64,000 nt of DNA from Rhodococcus oxybenzonivorans (GTDB taxonomy: Bacteria; Actinomycetota; Actinomycetes; Mycobacteriales; Mycobacteriaceae). The notes under the pieces were generated by a model that was given only the letters and a program-made list of their open reading frames with translations, was not told the DNA's origin and did no database searches. Of the stretch, positions 19,701 through 27,133 are shown piece by piece. The position numbers were made by a program, and so were the translations under genes. Every line of letters begins with the position of its first letter. Position 1 is the first letter of the stretch. The stretch lies in the NCBI RefSeq assembly GCF_003130705.1, contig NZ_CP021354.1, positions 6,138,001-6,202,000 on the forward strand. Reading direction: 5' to 3'.

Positions 19701-21270
19701 GCAGGGCCATGACCTTACGGACGATCGTGGCGGCCGTGCCTTCGTAACCCTCGGCCACGGGATCGTAGAGGTACGTCTCGGATTCGCGCAGTGCCGTCAC
19801 GCGGTCGAGTACGACCGCACGTTTCTGCATTGCCTCCGCCCGCTGGGCCCGCAGGTCGGCGATCCGCTTGCCCTCGCTGTCCGGGTTGAACGACGACTTC
19901 CGCTCGGCGATCGTCGCGACACTGCGGTTGAGCTCGTCGGATCCACCGCGCGAGAGGTCGGTGATCGAGACGCACAGTTCCTGCATCTCGGGCGGCAGCT
20001 TGTCGCGGAGCACACGCAGCGCCTGAGCCTTCTCGCTGGTGACCAGCACCCGCTGTCCCCGGGCGAGGAGGGCCGAGACAAGATTCGCGATGGTGTGGGT
20101 TTTCCCCGTCCCCGGCGGCCCCTCGACCACCACCCCACTGTCTCCACCGAGGCGCTCGATGATCTGCGACTGCTCGGCGTTGGCGGGAAGGGGGAACAGA
20201 GGGTCCTCGGCGAGCGTGGCGGGCGCGGCAGCACCCGTGCGCTGCAGCCACGTCACTCGGTCCGCAGGCTCGATCGCGTCGACCAGCTGGGCAAGCCCGA
20301 GCGGGACCGTGGCACCGTCGCGTTCGAGATGGGCGATCATCTTCTCGTAGTACTCGACGAGCGCGAATGCGCTGCGCTTGCGAAGGACCAGCGCGGGTGC
20401 GGGGGCGAGTGTGGCCGTCCCCGTCTCGTCCGGGGGCTCGACAGCGTCACGGACATCGATAGCGGTGGTGACCGCCAGCGGTGCCCACTCCCGGAGGAAC
20501 TGCCCGATCTCGGGGCCGAGCGGGGAGGTCGCGACCTCCTGCAACTGCTGTTGCAGTCGCATCGACTGCGAGCTGTCGTAGAGTCCGAGCCCGGTCAGCA
20601 GCTGGGAATCTTCGAGCCGAGGCGCTGTGCTCGGCGTCAACCGCACGAGGAGGTCACCTGTCCGAACGTCGCGGGAAATCCCTGCGGGCTGCGTGACGAG
20701 GTGGGTGCGGATACCGGCATCCGGACCCACACCGGGAACGGTGAGCAGACCGGAGGCGAGGACGAGTTCGATCGACTCGGGCCGGGCATTCAGCTCCTGC
20801 AGTATCGACTGCAGTGACTGGTACAGCTCGGCGTGCGGGCGCTGTTCGCGATCCGTCGCCGCCCAGGCCTTCCACCGCGGCAGGTACGCGTCGAAGGCTT
20901 GCCGGACCTCGTACGCCCGGCGGACGTCGTATTCCTCGTCGGAGTCCTCCGCATAGGCGTCCGATGCATTCAAGGTCAGTTCGGGCCGCGAGCTGTCGGA
21001 TCGGGCAGCCGCATCCACCCAGCCGTGCAGAACGGGCGGCAGTGCCGGTGGATCCTCCACGGCAGCGACGGGCGCTCGGAGGACAATGTCACCCTGCGCT
21101 GCATCTGCCGAGGGTCGGAGCACCCTGCCATCGCGGTACAGCCATTCCACCTGTTCGTGCTGGTCGACGCGCAGTACAGGCTTGGTGCGAGCCCTGACGA
21201 TTTCGCGCAGGAACTGCAGCAGCCGCTGGACGCGGCCTGCAAGCTCGGCGTCGGTTTCGGGACTCGACAA
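16795..21270 (-). CDS. Large SF1 helicase with C-terminal PD-(D/E)XK-like nuclease domain
   Basis: A 1491-residue protein. Residues 1-360 are a unique N-terminal region; NAEQSQII and Walker A GPPGTGKT (384-391) open an Upf1/SF1-like helicase; a long helical insert follows; Walker B VDEAS and GDDKQC lie near 1050-1080; late motifs (QGDERSVVFLSMV, NVAASRAQDQLWLF) lie near 1260-1290. The C-terminal 120 residues hold RIDLVV, AVECDAD and a Trp/Arg-rich end (GWTFWRVRESEYY), the layout of DUF559/MTES_1575-type Vsr-like nucleases. The architecture resembles helicase-Vsr proteins linked to phage defence. The start is TTG with AGAGG upstream. It stands alone between unrelated genes, so it may be a single-gene system or a repair enzyme. 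Confidence 0.82.
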   Translation of the reverse strand: MSSPETDAELAGRVQRLLQFLREIVRARTKPVLRVDQHEQVEWLYRDGRVLRPSADAAQGDIVLRAPVAAVEDPPALPPVLHGWVDAAARSDSSRPELTLNASDAYAEDSDEEYDVRRAYEVRQAFDAYLPRWKAWAATDREQRPHAELYQSLQSILQELNARPESIELVLASGLLTVPGVGPDAGIRTHLVTQPAGISRDVRTGDLLVRLTPSTAPRLEDSQLLTGLGLYDSSQSMRLQQQLQEVATSPLGPEIGQFLREWAPLAVTTAIDVRDAVEPPDETGTATLAPAPALVLRKRSAFALVEYYEKMIAHLERDGATVPLGLAQLVDAIEPADRVTWLQRTGAAAPATLAEDPLFPLPANAEQSQIIERLGGDSGVVVEGPPGTGKTHTIANLVSALLARGQRVLVTSEKAQALRVLRDKLPPEMQELCVSITDLSRGGSDELNRSVATIAERKSSFNPDSEGKRIADLRAQRAEAMQKRAVVLDRVTALRESETYLYDPVAEGYEGTAATIVRKVMALQADFQWLPGPLLSEESPLTGAELDTLRALCVTATPERALRSRQSLPPLDALLPNRAELERLCARASTTVPIDTPQSAHLLDVLGGVDTDTAHTVRRHCKELQARAHDVLELDGRFHELADTVLAGRATHLWGRLDALPAIVEAAAAADRYIGAHDVQSSVMSRPALHAVGALAVAMESGAVEWKSRFRRSDEQKAVEELGIEATVDGLPATTAAAVRLVTEHLRAHDAAQTAATLLGDLGIPVEMNGSRAVQVDSLNLMVGRIARVRALLVARDALARELFALSPTAPRMRTLRDATAVAGAAEAITTRTDVDSARAELDAIVSAVSAEIDSGPSPEGTALVSALDRADNAALSAALAEYARARAEQHDQLLFDELSDRLAPVAPAFYELVRRTATLPEWDEMSWQLSEAWAWRRARQWVTEQHRAGREQELEAELNGLDADLAHLTARLAAAAAWRDCLENLTADQVRALQTYREHISNIGAGGGKYAEKYRSAARSAMGEAQGAVPAWVMPLQQVLASIPPVPGSFDVVIVDEASQADITNLFLLWLAPRVIVVGDDKQCAPADIPTNGTLDDVFTRLDAYLPDLPEYVQATLTPRSSLFSILRTSFGQVVRLREHFRSMPEIINWSSTQFYGELPLVPVRQFGADRLPPLRHTYVPDATVSGRDATLANHVEAKALVDQLIECLVDPRYDGKTFGIVVLQGQSQVDAIRGELVRRIGIEQWEQRRLRVGTPPDFQGDERSVVFLSMVVTPEQHFVPLTANQYKRRFNVAASRAQDQLWLFHSVTVDELKRADLRNSLLSYVMSTSPAPAEPMPQGVSRDVRTPPFDNLLEQRVFHDIAERGYHVNPQVEVNNRRIDLVVTGGTMRLAVECDADAFSTTPAQRIADLEREQELKRCGWTFWRVRESEYYLDPKAAMAGLWDTLDNLGIAPHAVEHATAIETAAAERASGDGVPPERGKHAAPALAD

Positions 21271-21493
21271 TGTAAACCTCTGAGAGTTCTCGGTGATGGT
21301 CGGCGCTGGCCCCCGCCCCGCACACTATCGGGTCGACAGGGAGGAGATCGAGGCGTAGTCCCCGTTCGGAGGCAGGAAGAGCGCCCGGCAGTTGCGCAGG
21401 TCACAGGGACTGGACGGTCGCCTGGCACCGCCGCGCATCGATGCCCGTCCCCGCCACACCCCATTCGGACCATTCGGTCTCTAGTATCTGTCC

Positions 21494-22636
21494 ATGGCCG
21501 ATTCGCGCATCACCAAAGCCGGTGCCGTGCTGGCCACCGCCACTCTGCTGGCTTTCGGAACCGGTGCCGTCGGGGCTGCCGACCCCGCGCCGGGGTCGCG
21601 GGTCACGGCGTCTTCCGAGGGATTCGCCCTCGACGGTCAACACTGGTGGCCGACGGGTTTCAACGCCTATCAGTTGGCCACCAACTGGTCTGTGAACTGG
21701 GGTTGCGGGGCCATGGTCGATCTCGGGTCCTACTTCTCGTCACTTCCGCCGCACTCGCTGACCCGGTTCAACCTCTTCCAGGCACTGGCGATCAACCGGT
21801 TCACCGGGCAGCTCGACTTCGGACCGATCGACGCCGTCTTCGCTGCCGCCGAGGCACACGACCAGATGGTGATCCCCGTCCTCGCACCTCAGGACGGCGC
21901 GTGTGAAGACGACGTGTTCAAGGGCCGGCAGTGGTATGTCGACGGGTGGCAGACCATGACACCGGGGGCTCCCCGCACGTTGATGAGCTTCCAGGACTGG
22001 ATGCACACCGCCGTCGACCGGTACAAGAACTCGTCCTCACTCGCCGCCTGGGAATTGGTGGGCGAACCGGAGACGAGCACTTGCACGGACGCGGCCTGTT
22101 CGTGGTGGACTCGGTCGTGTGGCCCAGACGCCGCGCAGGTATTGCGGGACTTCTTCGACGACGCCGGCGCCGAGCTCCGCGCCCGCGACCCGCGGACCCT
22201 GATCACGGCCGGATTCACCGGCGGCGGGCAATGCGGCACCCAGGGCGATGAGTACCAGTTCGTCGGGGCGTCGCCGTATGTGGACGTCGTCCAGTATCAC
22301 GACTACGGCGCCGACGCCGTCCCGCTGCCGGGCGATCAGTGGAACGGTCTGGGTCGACGACTCGAACAGGCCCAGGCGCTGGGGAAGCCGCTCCTCATGG
22401 GCGAGATCGGTGAACTCGCCGGATCGTGCGGCGACCTCGATGACCGGGCCGCACACATCACCACGAAACTCACCGGACAACGCGATGCGGGCGCAGCCGG
22501 GGCACTGTTCTGGGCGTTCGTTCCGGATCCCCGGCCCACCGAGTGCACTTACGACGTGGGGCCCGACGACCCGCTGTGGGATGTGGTCGAGCAGTTCGGG
22601 TCCCTCGGCACGGGTACCGCCCCGGGCGCCTACTGA
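21494..22636 (+). CDS. Secreted glycoside hydrolase, GH5-like TIM barrel
   Basis: A 380-residue protein with a cleavable signal peptide (Ala-rich core, likely cut after VGAAD near residue 30). The fold cues are those of clan A cellulases/mannanases: WWPTGFNAYQL at the first strand, ELVGEPE with Glu191 as probable acid/base, and MGEIGE near residue 299 with the probable nucleophile. In most GH5 enzymes an Asn precedes the acid/base Glu; here it is Gly (GEP). Several cysteines suggest disulfides. No ribosome site precedes the ATG, but TAGTAT at 21482-21487 is a possible -10, so the message may have a very short leader. Substrate not determinable. Confidence 0.75.
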   Translation: MADSRITKAGAVLATATLLAFGTGAVGAADPAPGSRVTASSEGFALDGQHWWPTGFNAYQLATNWSVNWGCGAMVDLGSYFSSLPPHSLTRFNLFQALAINRFTGQLDFGPIDAVFAAAEAHDQMVIPVLAPQDGACEDDVFKGRQWYVDGWQTMTPGAPRTLMSFQDWMHTAVDRYKNSSSLAAWELVGEPETSTCTDAACSWWTRSCGPDAAQVLRDFFDDAGAELRARDPRTLITAGFTGGGQCGTQGDEYQFVGASPYVDVVQYHDYGADAVPLPGDQWNGLGRRLEQAQALGKPLLMGEIGELAGSCGDLDDRAAHITTKLTGQRDAGAAGALFWAFVPDPRPTECTYDVGPDDPLWDVVEQFGSLGTGTAPGAY

Positions 22637-22640
22637 GAAC

Positions 22641-23093
22641 TCAGGACACGAGCACGCGCACGGTCTCCGCTACGCACGCCGGCTTGTCGGATCCTTTGAT
22701 CTCGATGGTGTTCTTCACGACCACCTGGGCGCCCTTTGCCGTGCGTTCGCAGGAGACGATCTCGCCGCCGGCGCGGATCGACGCCCCCACCCGGACCGGT
22801 TCCGGGAAGCGAACCTTGTTGAGCCCGTAGTTGATCACCATCTTCACTCCGTCGACGCGCATGATTTCTGCGCCGAGCTTCGGCAGCAGTGAGAGCGTGA
22901 GATAGCCGTGCGCGATCGCCGCGCCGAACGGGCCGTCCGCGGCACGCTCCGGGTCGACGTGGATCCACTGGTGATCTTCGGTGGCGTCGGCGAAAAGGTT
23001 CACGCGGTCCTGCGTGACCTCCAGCCATTCGCTGAAGCCGAGGGACTCCCCTACCGCAGCTTCGACCTCGTCGATTCCGTTGAACACGCGCAT
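22641..23093 (-). CDS. MaoC-like (R)-specific enoyl-CoA hydratase
   Basis: A 150-residue single-hotdog protein with the hydratase 2 motif: ADATEDHQWIHVDPERA (Asp and His catalytic pair) followed by AIAHGYLTLSLLP. It adds water to a trans-2-enoyl-CoA giving the (R)-3-hydroxy form. ATG at 23093 has AGGAGG upstream; the longer frame to 23153 overlaps the GntR gene and is rejected. Third gene of the leftward operon after the acyl-CoA dehydrogenase and the GntR regulator, a natural order for dehydrogenation then hydration of a CoA ester. Confidence 0.9.
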   Translation of the reverse strand: MRVFNGIDEVEAAVGESLGFSEWLEVTQDRVNLFADATEDHQWIHVDPERAADGPFGAAIAHGYLTLSLLPKLGAEIMRVDGVKMVINYGLNKVRFPEPVRVGASIRAGGEIVSCERTAKGAQVVVKNTIEIKGSDKPACVAETVRVLVS

Positions 23094-23142
23094 GTCGGTA
23101 CTCCTCCTCGTTGGTTCACAGTTCAGAAGTGGTTGGGGTTGT

Positions 23143-23889
23143 TCAGTGCCCACCGCGGCGGAGCGTGACTCGGTAGGTGTAGTGCTCGGGCAGGAAGTAG
23201 CTGACCGCGAGTTCGACGATCCGGCCTTCGGCGTCGGTGTACAGGCGGTCTACTCGCAACATCGGGTGCTCGACGTCGCAACCCAGCTCCCGGGCAACGA
23301 ACTCGGTGGCCGGCGCCACGGTGATCGACTGCGCCGCCTCGACGATGGGGCTTCGCAGGTGCGGTTCCAGCAGGCCGATGATCGTGTACGAGCTGACGGC
23401 ACCCTCGGCCATCTCGGGCGCGTCGACGACGAGCCGTGCGATCTCGTCGGGAAGGTAGACGGTGGTCAGCACGAAGGGTGTGTCGTCGTGACGTCGCCGG
23501 AACACGACCGTGTGGACGAGGTCGGTATCGAGCCGGAGCCTGCTCGCCGCCTCGATGTCGACCCGGCGGCGCAGCGGCGAGACCACCTCCATGGTTGTGT
23601 CCGTGGACAGATTCATCAGGTCTTCGATGGATCCGAGCTGACGCAGGTAGCGGCCATCGGACTCGGCCGCGAAGGTGCCACGCCCGGGCACCCGGTAGAC
23701 GATGCCCTCGGCCACCAGATCCTGGAACGCCCGCCGGACCGTTTGACGACTCACCCCGTGTTGCTCCGCGAGCTCGAATTCGGTGGGAAGTTTCACGCCG
23801 TCGCGGTATTTGCCCGCAGCAATGTGCTCGCGCAGCTGTTTAGACACCAGCTGGTACGCCGGCTCGCTCTCTCGTTCCCTACCGTTCAT
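23143..23889 (-). CDS. GntR family regulator, HutC/UTRA subfamily
   Basis: A 248-residue regulator with a winged helix at residues 10-75 (KLPTEFELAEQHGVSRQTVRRAFQDLV) and a C-terminal UTRA effector domain ending RVTLRRGGH. UTRA domains bind small metabolites. It sits between the acyl-CoA dehydrogenase and MaoC genes of the same strand and probably controls the divergent CoA-ester cluster, using the repeats in the 25.1-25.2 kb interval. Confidence 0.9.
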   Translation of the reverse strand: MNGRERESEPAYQLVSKQLREHIAAGKYRDGVKLPTEFELAEQHGVSRQTVRRAFQDLVAEGIVYRVPGRGTFAAESDGRYLRQLGSIEDLMNLSTDTTMEVVSPLRRRVDIEAASRLRLDTDLVHTVVFRRRHDDTPFVLTTVYLPDEIARLVVDAPEMAEGAVSSYTIIGLLEPHLRSPIVEAAQSITVAPATEFVARELGCDVEHPMLRVDRLYTDAEGRIVELAVSYFLPEHYTYRVTLRRGGH

Positions 23890-23920
23890 CGCGCACCGAT
23901 CCTACGTGCAGGTTGTGGGA

Positions 23921-25072
23921 CTATAGACCGCCTCGGGCCACGAGTTGCGAGACGATGACGTTGCGCTGGATCTCGTTGGTGCCCTCGCCGACGATCATCA
24001 GCGGGGCGTCCCGGAAGTACCGTTCGACGTCGTACTCGGTGGAGTAGCCGTACCCACCGTGAATACGGACCGCCGACAGCGCAATCTCCATCGCCACCTC
24101 CGACGCGTACAGCTTCGCCATACCGGCCTCCATGTCGCACCGCTCGCCGCTGTCGTACTGCTCGGCCGCATGCCAGGTCAGCTGCCGCGCCGCGGTCAGC
24201 TTGGTCGCCATGTCGGCCAGGTAGTTGCCGATCGACTGGTGCTTCCAGATCGGCTTGCCGAAGCTCTCCCGCTGCTGCGCGTAGGCGAGGGAATCCTCGA
24301 GCGCCGCCGTCGCCACTCCCAACGCCCGGCAGGCCACCTGGATGCGCCCGGTCTCGAGACCCTTCATCATCTGCCCGAACCCCTTGCCCGGGGCGCCGCC
24401 GAGGATCGCCGTGGCCGGAATGCGATAACCGTCGAACGAGAGCTCGCACGTCTCGACACCCTTGTACCCGAGCTTCGGCAGATCCCGCGACACCGTGAGC
24501 CCCTGACCGTGCTCGACCAACACGATCGAAATACCCCGGTGCTTCGGATTCGCACTCGGATCGGTCTTGCACAGCAGAGCGATCAATCCCGAGCGGCGGG
24601 CGTTGGAAATCCACGTCTTCGCACCGCTGATCACCAGATCGTCGCCGTCGGTCTTCGCGTTGGTCGACATGGCCTGCAGATCCGATCCCCCACCGGGCTC
24701 GGTCAGCGCCATCGTGGCCCGGATCTCGCCCGTCGCCATCTTCGGCAGATACTGCTGCTTCTGCTCCTCGGTGCCGTATAACGACAGCAGCTTCGCGACG
24801 ACGGTGTGCCCGCCCATCGCCCCGGCCAGGCTCATCCACCCACGGGCCAACTCCTGCGTCACCTGCGCATAACATGGCATCGACACCGGCGATCCGCCGT
24901 ACTCCTCCGGCACCGCCAACCCGTAGATCCCGATCTGCTTCATCTGCTCGATCCACTTCTCGGGGTACTCGTTGGCGTGCTCCACCTCCTGCACCGTCGG
25001 CTTGACGTCGCGGTCGATGAAAGCCCGCACCGTCTCGACCAGGTACGTCTCTTCCTCGTTCAACTTGCCCAT
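23921..25072 (-). CDS. Acyl-CoA dehydrogenase
   Basis: A 383-residue flavoenzyme of normal length. MALTEPGGGSD and KTWISNA are the FAD-contact signatures, and IHGGYGYSTEYDVERYFRDAP is the C-terminal family signature. The catalytic glutamate should lie in the EGTNEIQ region. It removes two hydrogens from an acyl-CoA, passing electrons to ETF. GAGGTGAGGG precedes the ATG. Position beside citramalyl/malyl-CoA lyase-type and CoA-transferase genes suggests a short branched or dicarboxylic acyl-CoA rather than a long fatty acid. Confidence 0.92.
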   Translation of the reverse strand: MGKLNEEETYLVETVRAFIDRDVKPTVQEVEHANEYPEKWIEQMKQIGIYGLAVPEEYGGSPVSMPCYAQVTQELARGWMSLAGAMGGHTVVAKLLSLYGTEEQKQQYLPKMATGEIRATMALTEPGGGSDLQAMSTNAKTDGDDLVISGAKTWISNARRSGLIALLCKTDPSANPKHRGISIVLVEHGQGLTVSRDLPKLGYKGVETCELSFDGYRIPATAILGGAPGKGFGQMMKGLETGRIQVACRALGVATAALEDSLAYAQQRESFGKPIWKHQSIGNYLADMATKLTAARQLTWHAAEQYDSGERCDMEAGMAKLYASEVAMEIALSAVRIHGGYGYSTEYDVERYFRDAPLMIVGEGTNEIQRNVIVSQLVARGGL

Positions 25073-25264
25073 GAACCCTCACCTCGGCGCTCGACATTTG
25101 TACGGCCATAGTTGCGCTTTGTTCGTCGTAAGTCAAGAATCCGTCTTGACATAGCCGGTTAGGCCCTGCCAGCATCGTGTGCGGTCCTGAAGTTCTGGCC
25201 GTACATATCGGCCGTGCCCGGCTATCTCGAAACCCGGCAATCCCGAAACGAGGAATGAAGCATC
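25073..25264. promoter_or_regulatory. Divergent promoter region with back-to-back -35 boxes and outer inverted repeat
   Basis: GTCAAG (25132-25137) and CTTGAC (25145-25150) are mirror images, giving a TTGAC -35 element on each strand seven bases apart; AACTAT (minus strand, 25108-25113) is a suitable -10 for the leftward operon. Outside them TGTACGGCCA (25099-25108) and TGGCCGTACA (25196-25205) are perfect inverted copies. The latter are candidate binding sites for the GntR regulator of this cluster. Confidence 0.5.
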
Positions 25265-26104
25265 GTGCAGAACCTCACCCGCAGGCGCGCCGTCCTGGTG
25301 GCCCCCGGATCCGACGAACGCAAAGCACTGAAGGCTTTGCAGTCGAACGCCGACGAGGTGGTCCTCGATCTCGAGGACGCCGTCGCACCGGCGAAGAAGG
25401 CTGCGGCCCGCGATCTCGTCTCTCGCCTCGTGCGCGAATCGGACGGCTCCCGGGCAGTCTCCGTCCGCATCAACGCGCTCACCACACCGTGGGCAGCGGA
25501 CGACCTCGCCGCATGTGCCGAGCTCGGCCCCTCGTTGACGAGCATCGTCGTTCCCAAGACCGAGACGCACCAGGATCTGCAGGACGCCGCGGACGCCGTC
25601 GGGACCGTCCGACTCCAGGCGCTGGTGGAAACACCGCGCGGCGTACAGAACATCGATGCGATCTCACGGGCCGATCACCTCGATGCGGTCATCGTCGGCT
25701 ACGCCGATCTGGGTGCCGCACTGGGACGTTCCCGCGCAGCCCTCCCCGAGCACTGGCTCGTCATTCAGGAGGCGGTCCTCGTGGCCGCTCGCGCCGCAGG
25801 TATCCAGGCGATCGACGGCCCCTTCCTCAGCATCGCCGACGACGACGCATTCCGGCACTCGGCGTCGTGGACGAGCGCCCTCGGATTCGACGGCAAGTGG
25901 GTGATCCACCCGAACCAGATCTCCTCTGGCGCCGCGGCATTCACTCCCTCGAACGCCGACGTCGAGAATGCGCGACGAGTGATCGACGCGCTCGCCGACG
26001 CGGAGGCGGCCGGAAACGGCGCCGCGCAACTCGACGGTCAGATGCTCGACGAGGCCGTCGCAGTTGCGGCACGACGGGTTCTCGCACAGGTGGGTGGACA
26101 ATGA
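25265..26104 (+). CDS. HpcH/HpaI-family CoA ester lyase (CitE/citramalyl-CoA lyase-like)
   Basis: A 279-residue TIM-barrel lyase with the metal-site motifs of the CitE/malyl-CoA lyase group: DLEDAVAPAKK near residue 37, ETPRGVQNID near 122, GYADLGAALG near 144 and the IHPNQ motif near 217. Such enzymes split 3-hydroxyacyl-CoAs such as malyl-, citramalyl- or 3-hydroxy-2-methylglutaryl-CoA. The start is GTG with GAGGAA nine bases upstream. The hydratase gene downstream overlaps by ATGA. With a hydratase and a CoA-transferase this gives activation, hydration and cleavage steps for an unsaturated dicarboxylate. Confidence 0.88.
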   Translation: MQNLTRRRAVLVAPGSDERKALKALQSNADEVVLDLEDAVAPAKKAAARDLVSRLVRESDGSRAVSVRINALTTPWAADDLAACAELGPSLTSIVVPKTETHQDLQDAADAVGTVRLQALVETPRGVQNIDAISRADHLDAVIVGYADLGAALGRSRAALPEHWLVIQEAVLVAARAAGIQAIDGPFLSIADDDAFRHSASWTSALGFDGKWVIHPNQISSGAAAFTPSNADVENARRVIDALADAEAAGNGAAQLDGQMLDEAVAVAARRVLAQVGGQ

Positions 26105-27108
26105 CGATCACGCAGACGTACGTCGGTGGACCGTATTTCGACGAACTCGAGATCGGTCAGGTTTTCAATTCGGCTCCTGCCGTCACTCTGACCAGTGGCC
26201 TCTCGGCCACCCACCAGGCAATCCTCGGCGACCGGATTCGGCTGCCACTCGACACTCACCTGTCGCGGGCGGTCACCGGAGCGTCCGAGGGGGTGGCCAA
26301 CCCGGGACTCGTGTGTGACCTTGCGATCGGACAGTCGACGGTGGCCACCCATCACGTGAAGGCCAACCTCTTTTACCGCGGCCTGCGGTTCCACCACTTC
26401 CCGCACCTGGGTGACACCCTCCATACCCGCACAGAAGTAGTGGGATTGCGCGAGAACTCCGCGAAACCCGGGCGGAAGCCCACGGGCCTCGCCGCCCTGC
26501 GGATGACGTCGACCGATCAGGACGGCCGGACGGTCCTCGACTTCTACCGCTGCGCGATGCTTCCCCTCTCCGAGAGCCCCGATGAGAACCGCGTCCGGAA
26601 GGCGGACGACCTGTCGGCCGTCGGTCCGCAATCGGAGCAGCCCTTCGGCGCACCGGAGGGATGGGATCTCGGCGTGTACCGCGAGAAGGTGCCCGGCGAA
26701 CATTTCACCCCCGCCCTCGCCGGTGCGGTGTTCCGCAGCAGCGGTGATGTGGTGTCCAGCGCACCGGAACTCGCACGCCTGACCCTGAACATCGCGGCCA
26801 CACACCACGACGAGCGCGTCGGCGCCGACGGCCGGCTCGTCTACGGCGGCCACACGATCGGAATCGCCCTCGGGCAGGCCACTCGCGCCCTGCCCAATCT
26901 CGTCACCGTCCTCGGCTGGAAGTCGTGCGATCACACCGGGCCCGTCCATGAGGGCGACACCCTCACCAGTGAACTCCGCGTCGAGAGCGCCGACGCCCTC
27001 GCCGCTGGGGGTGGACTACTCCACCTTCGGTCGCTGGTGTTCGCGCACAACGCCACAGCCTCCGACGTTCCCGTCCTCGACTGGCGTTTCACCGCCCTCA
27101 TGGCCTGA
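26101..27108 (+). CDS. Double-hotdog MaoC dehydratase, mesaconyl/itaconyl-CoA hydratase-like
   Basis: A 335-residue protein of two MaoC-type hotdog units, the size typical of mesaconyl-CoA hydratases. The N-terminal FDELEIGQVFNSAP and LSATHQAILGDRIRL, and the C-terminal VYGGHTIGIALGQATRALP, match the two units. The chosen ATG overlaps the lyase stop by four bases; the longer open frame from 25177 is in another frame of the lyase gene. It likely hydrates the C=C of a CoA-activated unsaturated dicarboxylate to the substrate of the lyase. Confidence 0.85.
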   Translation: MTITQTYVGGPYFDELEIGQVFNSAPAVTLTSGLSATHQAILGDRIRLPLDTHLSRAVTGASEGVANPGLVCDLAIGQSTVATHHVKANLFYRGLRFHHFPHLGDTLHTRTEVVGLRENSAKPGRKPTGLAALRMTSTDQDGRTVLDFYRCAMLPLSESPDENRVRKADDLSAVGPQSEQPFGAPEGWDLGVYREKVPGEHFTPALAGAVFRSSGDVVSSAPELARLTLNIAATHHDERVGADGRLVYGGHTIGIALGQATRALPNLVTVLGWKSCDHTGPVHEGDTLTSELRVESADALAAGGGLLHLRSLVFAHNATASDVPVLDWRFTALMA

Positions 27109-27133
27109 TCTCCACCATCAAGGAGCTTCTCTC

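Noticed and set aside
17848..20817. Long open frames opposite the helicase-nuclease gene
   Set aside because: Shadow frames of a 4.5-kb high-G+C gene with recognised motifs on the minus strand.
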